Positions 16,419 to 25,689 of a stretch of DNA of 64,000 nt are shown here, piece by piece. This stretch comes from Chloroflexi bacterium HGW-Chloroflexi-6. GTDB lineage: Bacteria > Chloroflexota > Anaerolineae > Anaerolineales > Villigracilaceae. Each line of letters begins with the position of its first letter. Within the stretch, counting starts at the first letter, position 1. The translations under genes and the position numbers were made by a program. Below the pieces are notes generated by a model. That model was given only the letters and a program-made list of their open reading frames with translations. It did no database searches and had not been told where the DNA came from. Location: the NCBI GenBank assembly GCA_002840685.1, contig PHBU01000019.1, forward strand, positions 1 through 64,000, read 5' to 3'.

Positions 16419-19169
16419 CTACAACTGTTTCTTCTGCCGTTGCTGAATCCACTTGAATGATTCAACGGCAAGAAAGACGATGGTGCCAAAGCCAATACTG
16501 ATCAGCAGATCGCGCAAGCTGAGCGGGGTTGTGGAGAAAGCCCGGTTGAGGAACGGTACATAGATCACAGCCAATTGCAGGGCAAACGTTAACAACACGG
16601 AACCCAGCATGGCTTTGTTTGAAAATAGGCCAATTTGCCACAGCGTATCTCGATCTGAGCGAGTAGCCAGTGCATTTCCCATTTGAGCCAGAGTGAGCGT
16701 GGTAAAGGTAACAGTTTGCCAGACAGCGGGGGAGGCTGACGGGTCGATCCGATAATACAAGAAGCCAACGCCGAGAGAGACCAACCCCATCAACAGGCCG
16801 ATCCACAGGATGTCACGCGCCATTCCCCGCCCAAAAATGTTTTCGCGAGGCGGATAGGGTGGCCGCTGCATCACCGATTTCTCAGCTGGCTCTATCGCCA
16901 GCGCCAGGCCGGGCAATCCATCGGTGACAAGGTTGACCCACAGAATTTGCAGTGATGTAAGCGGCAGCGGCATGCCAATGAACGGCGCAAGCAACATCAC
17001 CCAGATTTCCCCGGCATTGGAGGTCATCGTATACTTGATGAACTTACGGATATTGTCGTAGATCCGCCGGCCTTCCTTCACAGAGACGACAATGGTGGCA
17101 AAGTTGTCGTCCAGCAGGATCATATCAGAAGCTTCTTTGGTCACATCGGTGCCGGTGATGCCCATGGCTACACCGATCTCCGCCTTCTTGAGTGCGGGTG
17201 CGTCATTGACGCCATCGCCGGTCATCGCGACAATGTGCCCGCGATCCTGCAGAGCCTGGACCAGCTTGAGCTTGTGTTCGGGAGAAACGCGGGCGTACAC
17301 CGGCACGTCTTCCACCACCGCTTCTAGTTGTTCAACGGTCATATCATCCAGATCACGGCCGGTGAGTGTTTTCCCTTTCTCAGCGATTCCCAAATCTGCG
17401 GCGATATACGCGGCAGTCAGGGGATGGTCCCCGGTGATCATCACGGTCCGGATCCCGGCCGCTTTGGCTTCCTTTACAGCCTCCTGGACCTCGGGACGAG
17501 CCGGGTCGATCATGCCCACCATGCCGATAAATATAAGATCGCGTTCGGCCGCCTCAGCCGCATCACTCTGACGGAATGCCAGACCCAGTACCCGCATCCC
17601 ATTCTTGGCCAGGTTGTTGTTCGCCTCCAGGATACGATCACGCCAGGTCTCATTCAAAGGTTCTGTTTCACCGCGCGCCCAAACCTGAGTGGACACTTCC
17701 AGCAGATTGTCGACAGCGCCCTTGGTAATGATCAGATAATGACCCGGCTCAAAAAAATCCGGGCGGGAATCCTGATAAGGGTTCAATAGTGCAGGAACCA
17801 GATCAGGGTTGGGGCGATGAACAGTTGTCATCCGCTTGCGGTCTGAATCGAATGGCAGTTCGGCGACACGAGGAAAAGCTGCTTCCAAATCTTTTTTCCA
17901 TAATCCCGCCCGCGCGCTGGCGATCACCAGTGCACCTTCGGTTGGGTCGCCAACCGTTGAGAACGTTCCCGTTTCTCCCGAAACAGCCTCGAGCACGGCA
18001 TCGTTGCACAAAGCGCAGCCCGCCAATGTCAAAACGATGGGCGGACTTTCCTGAAGTAGGGATTCAACAGGATCTTCCCGACTGACGGTTGGGCTGAAAC
18101 TGCGTAAACGTGCCTGCAGGTTAAGCGAATTCTCCGCCACATCCACGAAGGTAACGGTCATGCGATTCTGGGTGAGTGTACCGGTCTTATCAGAGCAGAT
18201 GACGGTTACCGAACCGAGTGTTTCCACGGCTGGCAATTTTCGGATCAGGGCATTACGTTTGAGCATGCGCTGCGCGCCAAGCGCCAGAGCAATCGTAACC
18301 ACCGCAGGCAACCCCTCCGGAACTGCAGCGACTGCCATTGCAACAGCCACGCTGAACAGTTCGATCCAGTTCTCACCGCGTAATAGTCCCAGGGCAAAGA
18401 CCACCGCAACCAAAACCAGGGCGGCAACCGCCAGTCCTCTGGCAAGTTGTTCGAGTCTTCTTTGGAGTGGTGTTTTTTCGCTGCCGACAGACTGGAGCAT
18501 ATCGGCAATTTTCCCCAGTTGAGTCTTCATCCCGGTATCCGTCACCAGGGCCATGCCATGACCATAGGTAACAACCGTACCCATATAGACGGAGTTGACT
18601 CGGTCACCTAAAGGAAGATTTTCCCCTGTTAGTGGAGATGGATCCTTTTCGACTGCTTCCGATTCTCCAGTCAATACAGATTCCTGGACTCGCAGGTTGG
18701 CCGATTCCAGAACCCGGGCATCTGCTGGCACGCTATTGCCCGTTTCCAACTGGATGATGTCGCCGGGGACTAGCGAAAGCGCAGTGACTTCCTGCAAACG
18801 GCCATCACGCCGGACGCGGACGTGTGGAACAGCCATCCGTTTTAGGGCTGCCATCGCCTTTTCAGCGCGGTACTCCTGGACAAAACCGAGCACGGCATTT
18901 AGTACCACGATGATCATGATGACGATCGCATCGATCGTCTCCCCCAGAACCGCGGAGATGACCGCGGAAATGATCAGGATCACCACCATGATGCCGGTGA
19001 ACTGCTCAAGCAAAATAGACCAGGCACTTCTGCCTGCTCGTTCGACCAGTTCGTTCTGCCCGTATTCTTCGAGCCGCCGGGCAGCCTCCGCAGCAGTTAA
19101 ACCGCTTTCCAAATTGCTGTCGATCTGGTGGATAGCATCCTGCGTATCAAGTGTATGCCATTCAGTCAT
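16419..19169 (-). CDS. P-type cation-transporting ATPase, Ca2+ type (IIA)
   Basis: A 916-residue integral membrane pump that exports Ca2+ at the cost of ATP. It shows the N-terminal cation-ATPase domain (LESGLTAAEAARRLEEYG), TGES in the actuator domain, DKTGTLTQNRMT with phospho-Asp327, and the hinge TGDGVNDAPALKKAEIGVAMG. In the membrane, PEGLP in M4 and NLVTDGLPGLAL in M6 are typical of Ca2+-pumps of the SERCA/PMR1 type. The start at 19169 has a strong GGAGG; the alternative at 19208 adds 13 residues without support. Monocistronic. Mn2+ transport cannot be excluded. Confidence 0.92.
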   Translation of the reverse strand: MTEWHTLDTQDAIHQIDSNLESGLTAAEAARRLEEYGQNELVERAGRSAWSILLEQFTGIMVVILIISAVISAVLGETIDAIVIMIIVVLNAVLGFVQEYRAEKAMAALKRMAVPHVRVRRDGRLQEVTALSLVPGDIIQLETGNSVPADARVLESANLRVQESVLTGESEAVEKDPSPLTGENLPLGDRVNSVYMGTVVTYGHGMALVTDTGMKTQLGKIADMLQSVGSEKTPLQRRLEQLARGLAVAALVLVAVVFALGLLRGENWIELFSVAVAMAVAAVPEGLPAVVTIALALGAQRMLKRNALIRKLPAVETLGSVTVICSDKTGTLTQNRMTVTFVDVAENSLNLQARLRSFSPTVSREDPVESLLQESPPIVLTLAGCALCNDAVLEAVSGETGTFSTVGDPTEGALVIASARAGLWKKDLEAAFPRVAELPFDSDRKRMTTVHRPNPDLVPALLNPYQDSRPDFFEPGHYLIITKGAVDNLLEVSTQVWARGETEPLNETWRDRILEANNNLAKNGMRVLGLAFRQSDAAEAAERDLIFIGMVGMIDPARPEVQEAVKEAKAAGIRTVMITGDHPLTAAYIAADLGIAEKGKTLTGRDLDDMTVEQLEAVVEDVPVYARVSPEHKLKLVQALQDRGHIVAMTGDGVNDAPALKKAEIGVAMGITGTDVTKEASDMILLDDNFATIVVSVKEGRRIYDNIRKFIKYTMTSNAGEIWVMLLAPFIGMPLPLTSLQILWVNLVTDGLPGLALAIEPAEKSVMQRPPYPPRENIFGRGMARDILWIGLLMGLVSLGVGFLYYRIDPSASPAVWQTVTFTTLTLAQMGNALATRSDRDTLWQIGLFSNKAMLGSVLLTFALQLAVIYVPFLNRAFSTTPLSLRDLLISIGFGTIVFLAVESFKWIQQRQKKQL

Positions 19170-19491
19170 TGCGCCTCCGATTTTAGTTGCTGATTTCCAT
19201 AGCTTCATTGTATACCGAAACCAGTCCTGGAACTTCCATTAGTCTGCGGTCAGGGTTTCTGTATCATTTTGAATCGTCTTCGAAGCCAATGTACTGGAGT
19301 GAGTTGATGCTATCGAACACGTAGCACAGAACAGTCTTCGATAAAGACGAAAGGTGAGATGATGGCCACTTAAGAAGCTATTGCGGTTATCCGTAAAGAG
19401 AAAATCAAACTATAGATGTACAATGGAATTAGATCTTGCTGTAAAAAATGATATTCTCGGGATCCAGATTTTGTTTCAGATGAGGTTCAGG

Positions 19492-22242
19492 ATGTCTCCA
19501 AAAAAGAAACTTTCAGCGCAGTCTGAAATCCCAGAAACTAAAAAGAAACAGCAGAGCCTGTCGAGTGAGGTTATCCCCAAAATAAGGAGGGATACTTTGC
19601 CTGAAATCACTTTCCCGATCGTCGGGATTGGGGCCTCGGCGGGCGGACTGGAGGCGCTGGAAATATTCCTTGCCAATGTGCCAGCCGAGAGCGGCATGGC
19701 GTTTGTCATCGTTCAACACCTTGACCCTACTTACAAAGGCATGTTGGTGGAACTGCTCCAGCGCGGAACACCCATGCCGGTTTTTCAAATAAAGGATCGG
19801 ATGCGGGTCGAACCGAACTGCGTTTACGTGATTCCACCCAACAAAGATCTTTCGATCCTGCACGGCGTTCTGCATCTATTCATCCCGCTTGCACCGCGCG
19901 GACTTCGCCTGCCGATTGATTTTTTCTTCCGCGCGCTGGCAGAAGATCAGCAGGAACACAGTCTGGGTGTGATCCTTTCGGGGATGGGCTCAGACGGTAC
20001 GCTCGGCTTGCGCGCCATCAAGGAAAAGGGCGGCAGTGTATTTGTGCAGTCACCCGAAACGGCCAAATTTGACGGGATGCCCAGGAGCGCGATTGACGCC
20101 GGGCTGGCGGATGTGATCGCGCCGGTCAACGAACTGCCCGCCAGCCTGAGCGCCTTTTTGCACCACGCGCCGCTCTTCACCCAGCCAAGTTTACTGAATG
20201 AAGACCAGGCGAAGAGTTCGATCGAAAAAGTGCTACTGCTCCTGCGCGCGCAAACCGGGCACGATTTCTCGCTCTACAAAAAGACGACCGTCCATCGACG
20301 CATCGAACGGCGGATCGGCTTGCACCACATGGAAAATATCGCCGCGTATGTGCGCTACCTGCGTGAAAATCCAGGGGAAGTGGAAATACTGTTCAACGAG
20401 TTGTTGATTGGGGTCACAAGCTTTTTCCGCGACCCGGCCGCCTGGGAAGAGCTAAAAACCGTGGCTCTGCCCGTCCTGTTGGCGGAGCGTGCCCCCGAGA
20501 AAACTTTGCGCGCCTGGGTGACGGGCTGTTCGACGGGTGAGGAAGCCTATTCGTTGGCAATGCTTTTCAAAGAGGCGCTGGATTCGATCAAGCCGCAGAA
20601 ATTAACGAAAAACTTTGCCTTGCAAATCTTCGCCACTGACCTGGATGCGAAAACCATCGAAAAAGCGCGCGAGGGTCTCTATTCGGTAAATATCGCGGCC
20701 GAGGTTTCGCCCGAACGCCTGGAGCGCTTCTTCGTCCAGACCGAGCGCGGCTATCGGGTGAATAAAGAGATCCGCGAGATGGTGATCTTTGCCCAACAGA
20801 ACCTGATCATGGATCCCCCCTTTACCAAACTCGATCTTTTGTGCTGCCGCAACCTGTTGATCTACCTGACACCTGAACTGCAAAAGAAACTCCTGCCTCT
20901 CTTTCACTACAGCCTGAACCCGGGCGGAATTTTGTTTTTGGGAAATTCTGAAACCATCGGCGGATTTAATGATCTGTTCGTTGCGCTGGATGCCAAAATA
21001 CGCATCTACCGGCGGCGGGAAGCGGTTCTGGCGGAGCGGGCGATTGATTTTCCGATCCTGTCTACTGCGGGGCGATCGGGCAAGATCGAGAGAGAAGAAA
21101 AGCCAACTGTCAATCTACAGATTTTGGCTGATAGCCTGATCTTGCAGAGCTATGCCCCCGCGGCAGTCTTGACCAACGAAACAGGTGATATTCTTTACAT
21201 TAACGGACACACGGGAAAATATCTGGAGCCAGCGGCTGGAAAAGCCAACTGGAATATCTTTGCGATGGCGCGCGAAGGCTTGCGCTACGAACTGATAGGT
21301 GTTTTTCAAAAAGCGTTGCGCCAAAAAGAAACGGTCACGCTCAAGAATCTAGTTGTCGGCACCAATGGCGGTGCGCAAAACATCGAGGTGACCATCCAAC
21401 CCATCCAAGAAAAGAATGCCCTGGAAGGGATGGTGCTGATCGTTTTTCGGGATGTTAATGTGATTTCCAAGGCAAGCGACAAGCCGCGCCGAGGCTCAAT
21501 GCAAAGAACGCGCCTGGATGAACTGGAGCGCGAACTCAACCAGGCGCGTCGGGAAGTACAATCCATCCGTGAAGAGATGCAAACCTCGCAGGAAGAACTC
21601 AAATCAGCCAACGAAGAGTTGCAATCAACCAACGAAGAACTGCAATCTGCCAACGAAGAATTGACCACATCTAAAGAAGAGATGCAATCGATGAACGAGG
21701 AGTTGCAAACAGTCAATAACGAATTGCAAGCGAACGTGGGCGAACTTTCTCACGCGAACAACGATATGAAGAACCTGCTCGACAGTACCGACATCGCCAC
21801 CTTATTTTTGGATAATCAGTTGCGCGTGCGGCGCTTCACCAGCCAGACGAGCCAGATCACTCGCTTGATCCCCAGCGATGTAGGCCGCCCGATCACCGAT
21901 ATCGCCTCGGCGCTGCTCTACCCGCAACTGGCCGAGGATGCGCGTGAAGTTCTGCGAACGCTGGTCAAAGTGGACAAACAGATAGCCACCCCAGAAGGTT
22001 CCTGGTTCACGGTGCGCATTTTGCCCTACCGTACCCTGGACAATATGATCGACGGCGTGGTGATCACGTTTAGCGATATTACTGAAGTCAAGAAGTTGGA
22101 AGGCAAAGATAAACTTGTCGCCGAGTTGCTCATCGCCAACCAGGAGCTTGCCTTCCAAAACGCAGAAAAGGAAAAACGCGCCGCCGAGTTGGTGATCGCC
22201 AATGCCTATCTTGAGAAATTGACCGCTAAGTTGAAGAAGTGA
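19492..22242 (+). CDS. CheB-CheR fusion with coiled coil and PAS domain
   Basis: A 916-residue chemotaxis-type signalling protein. A CheB methylesterase-like domain (about 40-230) shows the catalytic triad regions GASAGG (Ser49), QHLDP and LSGMGSDG. CheR methyltransferase follows (about 250-520) with the SAM loop WVTGCSTGEEAYSLA near 340. A PAS-like region, a long heptad coiled coil (about 672-763, NEELQSTNEELQSANEEL type) and a C-terminal PAS domain complete it. It ends in the IANxELAFQNxEKEKRAAEL linker that in relatives leads into a histidine kinase, but no kinase follows in this chain. ATG 19492 has AGG upstream; an in-frame TTG exists at 19381. No receptors or other che genes are near. 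Confidence 0.85.
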   Translation: MSPKKKLSAQSEIPETKKKQQSLSSEVIPKIRRDTLPEITFPIVGIGASAGGLEALEIFLANVPAESGMAFVIVQHLDPTYKGMLVELLQRGTPMPVFQIKDRMRVEPNCVYVIPPNKDLSILHGVLHLFIPLAPRGLRLPIDFFFRALAEDQQEHSLGVILSGMGSDGTLGLRAIKEKGGSVFVQSPETAKFDGMPRSAIDAGLADVIAPVNELPASLSAFLHHAPLFTQPSLLNEDQAKSSIEKVLLLLRAQTGHDFSLYKKTTVHRRIERRIGLHHMENIAAYVRYLRENPGEVEILFNELLIGVTSFFRDPAAWEELKTVALPVLLAERAPEKTLRAWVTGCSTGEEAYSLAMLFKEALDSIKPQKLTKNFALQIFATDLDAKTIEKAREGLYSVNIAAEVSPERLERFFVQTERGYRVNKEIREMVIFAQQNLIMDPPFTKLDLLCCRNLLIYLTPELQKKLLPLFHYSLNPGGILFLGNSETIGGFNDLFVALDAKIRIYRRREAVLAERAIDFPILSTAGRSGKIEREEKPTVNLQILADSLILQSYAPAAVLTNETGDILYINGHTGKYLEPAAGKANWNIFAMAREGLRYELIGVFQKALRQKETVTLKNLVVGTNGGAQNIEVTIQPIQEKNALEGMVLIVFRDVNVISKASDKPRRGSMQRTRLDELERELNQARREVQSIREEMQTSQEELKSANEELQSTNEELQSANEELTTSKEEMQSMNEELQTVNNELQANVGELSHANNDMKNLLDSTDIATLFLDNQLRVRRFTSQTSQITRLIPSDVGRPITDIASALLYPQLAEDAREVLRTLVKVDKQIATPEGSWFTVRILPYRTLDNMIDGVVITFSDITEVKKLEGKDKLVAELLIANQELAFQNAEKEKRAAELVIANAYLEKLTAKLKK

Positions 22243-22389
22243 TCAGTGAAATGCCATTGTGAGAGCGCACTTGTTCTCTCTGGCACCGCCCGCACACCTC
22301 GCGAAGTTCCCTGCACAGACCGCATGGCGCGAGCGTGGCAGGTTTGCCCGAAGCAATCCCCTCGCAACGGGACAATAAAGGAGTAGGCC

Positions 22390-22971
22390 ATGAAAATAAA
22401 CGACCCTTCCATAAACTCACATTGTACAGATGTTCCTTCAGGATGGCAAAACCTGCGTCAGCAAGCCGAAGAGAAGTTGAGCATGCGCAAGAAATCTTCT
22501 GCAACAGAGACCGACACCCTGCGCCTGATCCACGAGTTGGAAGTGCACCAGATTGAGCTGGAGATGCAGAACGAGGAACTGTTGCAAGCGAACGCGGCGT
22601 TGGAAGCGACACTCAGCCTGTATGCTGAACTGTACGCCTTTGCTTCGGTTGGTTACTTTACACTAACGCGAGACGGGACGATCCGCCGCGCTAATTCAAC
22701 CGGGGCAGAAATGATGGGCGTTGGGCTTAACGAACTGATCAAACGACGCTTCGCTTTGTTTGTTTCCCCAGAATCGCGCCTAACTTTCAGCACCTTTCTT
22801 GATAATGTGTTTACAAGCGGAAGCAAAGAAGTCTGCGAAGTCGCCGTTCAGAAAGCCGGATCTGCTCCAGTCTGGCTGCAGATTGAAGCCATCGTTGACT
22901 CTTTGAACGGGCAGAATAAACTGTGCTATGCCAAAGTGGATGATATTACCAGCCGCAAAGCCAGGGAGTAG
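22390..22971 (+). CDS. Stand-alone PAS sensor protein
   Basis: A 193-residue soluble protein. Residues 20-75 form a charged coiled coil with LIHELEVHQIELEMQNEELLQAN-type heptads, and residues 78-190 form one PAS domain (FASVGYFTLTRDGTIRRAN). It ends where a kinase or second PAS would begin. It is a clear paralogue of the first 190 residues of the next gene, sharing the coiled coil, the PAS core and FLDNVFTSGSKEVCE/FLDQVFSSGKNQVCE. A strong AAAGGAG precedes the ATG. It probably pairs with the downstream kinase through the shared coiled coil; the ligand is unknown. Confidence 0.75.
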   Translation: MKINDPSINSHCTDVPSGWQNLRQQAEEKLSMRKKSSATETDTLRLIHELEVHQIELEMQNEELLQANAALEATLSLYAELYAFASVGYFTLTRDGTIRRANSTGAEMMGVGLNELIKRRFALFVSPESRLTFSTFLDNVFTSGSKEVCEVAVQKAGSAPVWLQIEAIVDSLNGQNKLCYAKVDDITSRKARE

Positions 22972-23031
22972 TATTCGGTGAGCAGCGATTTGCCGCTGAT
23001 ATCTGACTAATGCTGACGAAAAGGAACCGCC

Positions 23032-25113
23032 ATGAAGAAAACTGAATTACGTCAGCAGGCCGAAGCAAGCCTGGGCCAACAGAAAAAAGCCAGCATGCCT
23101 GCGACCGAGATTGAGACTCAGCGTTTGGTGCACGAACTTCAGGTGCATCAGATCGAGTTGGAGCTGCAGAACCAGGAATTGGCACAGGCGCGGGCCGAGA
23201 CTGAAGCGGCGCTGCGTCAATATACCGCTTTATATGATTTTGCGCCGGTGGGCTATCTAACCCTGGCACGGGATGGCGCGATTCACCAGGTTAATCTGGC
23301 AGGGGCCGCCCTGCTCGGCCTGGAGCGCGGCCAACTGCTCCAACGGCGTTTGGGAATCTTTGCCGCCATCCAATCCCGTCCAATCTTGAGCACTTTCCTG
23401 GATCAGGTTTTTAGCAGTGGGAAAAATCAGGTCTGCGAAATCGAGCTTTTGCAGGCGGGTTCTGCGCCGCTTTGGGTGCATCTTGAAGCCGTCATTACCG
23501 ATGAAGAGCACGAAACTTGCCGCGTTGTGCTGGTTGATATCGGTGAGCGCAGGCGGGCGGAGAATGAACTACATAAAAGCCACGCCCTGCTTCAAGCCGC
23601 GCTGGATCAGAGTCCTGCCGGCATTGCCATTGCCGATGCGCCAGACGGGACACTGCGTTTCGTTAACAATGCCAGCCTGCGCATCCGTGGCAGCGACCGT
23701 CAATCCATTGTTGACGGGGTCGGGATCAACCAATATGCCGCCAGCTGGCAATTGCTCGATCTGGATGGCAGACCCTTAAGAACCGATGAAGTGCCTTTGG
23801 CTCGCGCAGTGATGTTCGGCGAAACAAACAGCCGGGAGTTTATTGTGCGGCGAGCCAGTAATGATGACCGCATTGTGTTGGGCAACGCTGCTCCGATCAA
23901 GGATGACTCTGGGAAAGTGGTTGCGGCGATTGTGGTTTTCACCGACATCACCGAGCGCAAACAGATGGAAGATGCCTTGCGAAAGAGCGAAAACGAATTT
24001 CGCATGCTGGCTGAATCCATGCCTCAGATGGTCTGGGTTTGTCAACCAGACGGCAAAAATATTTACTTTAATCAGCACTGGGTGGATTACACGGGGCTGA
24101 CTCTAGATGAGAGTTACGGGGATGGTTGGAATAAACCTTTTCATCCCGATGACCAACCACGTGCCTGGGAGGCCTGGCAAAGCGCGACGAAGAGTCTCTC
24201 CGAATATTCCCTAGAATGCCGCTTGCGCCGTGCCGATGGCACGTACACTTGGTGGCTGATTCGGGGCGTTCCGTTGGTGGATGCGGAGGGTCAGGTGCTC
24301 AAATGGTTTGGGACCTGCACCGACATCCATAAATTAATGCAGGCGGAGAATGAAATCCGCCAACTGAATGCAACCCTCGAAGAGCGGGGCGTAGAACGTA
24401 CGCGCGATTTGCGCGAAGCCCAGGAACAGCTCATCCTGAAGGAGAAGCTGGCGGTTCTCGGCCAACTGGCAAGCGGGGTGGCTTACAAACTGCGCAACCC
24501 ACTCACTGCCATCCAGAATGCCGTCTATTACTTGAACTTAATCCAACCCGAGAAAAACGAAAAAATTGATCAATACCACGGGCTGATTGAACAGGAGGCC
24601 CACGAGGCGCAGAAAATCATCACTGACCTGCTGGATTTTGCCGTCATCCCCTCGTCGGACCCGGAACCGGTCTCCATCCCTGAACTGGTTCAGCGGGTCA
24701 TGGAACGTCATCCCCAACCGCCCCTGATCAAGGTAGCGCTTAACCTACCCGCCGACCTGCCTAAAGTTTATGCCGATCTGCTCCAAATGGAACAGGTTCT
24801 GGGAAATCTTATCCTAAATGCCAACCAGGCTATGTCGTCTGGTGGCCAGTTGGAAATCGGCGCCCAACTGGCGGTGATTCACACCGCAGACCCAGCGGTG
24901 GCAATCACAGTGAAGGATAACGGCACCGGTATTTCCCCCGAAAATATGCAGAAACTGTTTATGCCGCTCTTCACCACCAAAGCCAAAAGCCTCGGGTTAG
25001 GACTGGCTCTCAGCCAGAAACTGGTCGAGGCCAATGGCGGTAAGATTGAGGTTGCGAGCGAACCAGACCAGGGGAGTACATTTACGGTTTTTTTGCCGGT
25101 CTACAGTAAATAA
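23032..25113 (+). CDS. Multi-PAS histidine kinase with Tyr in place of the phospho-accepting His
   Basis: A 693-residue cytoplasmic sensor kinase without membrane helices. It has a coiled coil (1-65), PAS1 (66-185), PAS2 (190-310), PAS3 with PAC (320-445), a coiled linker, then dimerisation and HATPase_c domains. N box NLILNANQAM, G1 DNGTGIS, F box and G2 GLGLALSQKLV look complete. The H box reads LASGVAYKLRNPLTAI; family members have GVAHELRNPL, so the phosphoryl-accepting His is Tyr485 and the following Glu is Lys486. The codon at 24484 is TAC, one C-to-T change from CAC. It may be a pseudokinase, or may phosphorylate elsewhere. It follows the PAS protein gene at 60 bases. Confidence 0.85.
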   Translation: MKKTELRQQAEASLGQQKKASMPATEIETQRLVHELQVHQIELELQNQELAQARAETEAALRQYTALYDFAPVGYLTLARDGAIHQVNLAGAALLGLERGQLLQRRLGIFAAIQSRPILSTFLDQVFSSGKNQVCEIELLQAGSAPLWVHLEAVITDEEHETCRVVLVDIGERRRAENELHKSHALLQAALDQSPAGIAIADAPDGTLRFVNNASLRIRGSDRQSIVDGVGINQYAASWQLLDLDGRPLRTDEVPLARAVMFGETNSREFIVRRASNDDRIVLGNAAPIKDDSGKVVAAIVVFTDITERKQMEDALRKSENEFRMLAESMPQMVWVCQPDGKNIYFNQHWVDYTGLTLDESYGDGWNKPFHPDDQPRAWEAWQSATKSLSEYSLECRLRRADGTYTWWLIRGVPLVDAEGQVLKWFGTCTDIHKLMQAENEIRQLNATLEERGVERTRDLREAQEQLILKEKLAVLGQLASGVAYKLRNPLTAIQNAVYYLNLIQPEKNEKIDQYHGLIEQEAHEAQKIITDLLDFAVIPSSDPEPVSIPELVQRVMERHPQPPLIKVALNLPADLPKVYADLLQMEQVLGNLILNANQAMSSGGQLEIGAQLAVIHTADPAVAITVKDNGTGISPENMQKLFMPLFTTKAKSLGLGLALSQKLVEANGGKIEVASEPDQGSTFTVFLPVYSK

Positions 25114-25308
25114 CTGATGAGTAAGGAATTTTAGCGATTGGTATTTTCACTTGCTTGACCCCTCACCAAATCACACTAAATTAAACGAAATTCCCTTGCT
25201 GTTACGGGAGCGACTTCACGCAACTCATTGTACTTTACGATAACTCTGCCTATTTTTTTTTACAATTGGCGGCCCGACAGTACAACCCCGCGATCTTTCA
25301 ACAATAGT

Positions 25309-25530
25309 AAAACAACCAAAGTTTCGCGTTACCTGGGGCATTCATCGCCTCGGATTACTTTAGAGACGTATGCTCACCTTCTTTCAGGTGGTTTCGAAGA
25401 TGTTGCTCAAGTGATGAGTGCGATCTCTCTCAGTGCGGAAAATCGATGCGGAGCAAGCCCAAGCTTAAATGTCGAAACAAAACAGTTGCAACGATCTACG
25501 CTTGAAAGGCCCTTTTCCCCCTACATATGA
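25309..25530 (+). pseudogene. Tyrosine recombinase (integrase) C-terminal remnant
   Basis: The frame gives KTTKVSRYLGHSSPRITLETYAHLL followed by SGGFEDVAQVMSAI. This is the last part of a phage/XerC-type integrase, with the box II LGH and the nucleophile Tyr (ETYAHL), but the upstream catalytic Arg residues and the whole core are gone. It sits 31 bases from the 3' end of tRNA-Arg, where such elements insert. Upstream, 25114-25308 has no gene that I can support. Confidence 0.65.
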
Positions 25531-25531
25531 T

Positions 25532-25557
25532 ATATGGCGGTCAAAAGACCGCCATAT
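25532..25557. terminator. Hairpin between the integrase remnant and tRNA-Arg
   Basis: ATATGGCGGTC (25532-25542) and GACCGCCATAT (25547-25557) pair perfectly over 11 bp around an AAAA loop. It lies immediately downstream of the minus-strand tRNA and would end its transcript. The T-tract is poor. Confidence 0.6.
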
Positions 25558-25561
25558 CTAG

Positions 25562-25634
25562 TGCCCCAGCCAGGAGTCGAACCCGGAACCTACTGATCCG
25601 AAGTCAGGCGCTCTATCCATTGAGCTACTGAGGC
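25562..25634 (-). tRNA. tRNA-Arg (TCG anticodon)
   Basis: A 73-nucleotide cloverleaf on the minus strand. The acceptor GCCTCAG pairs with CTGGGGC (one GT). The D-arm is GCTC...GAGC and the anticodon loop CTTCGGA gives TCG. The T-arm is CCGGG-TTCGACT-CCTGG, with discriminator A. CCA is not encoded. Its 3' end faces the integrase remnant. Confidence 0.93.
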
Positions 25635-25689
25635 ATAGCCGCGATTATACCATTGTGATTTTGTTTTCTGCGGTGATAAACTATTGGAT

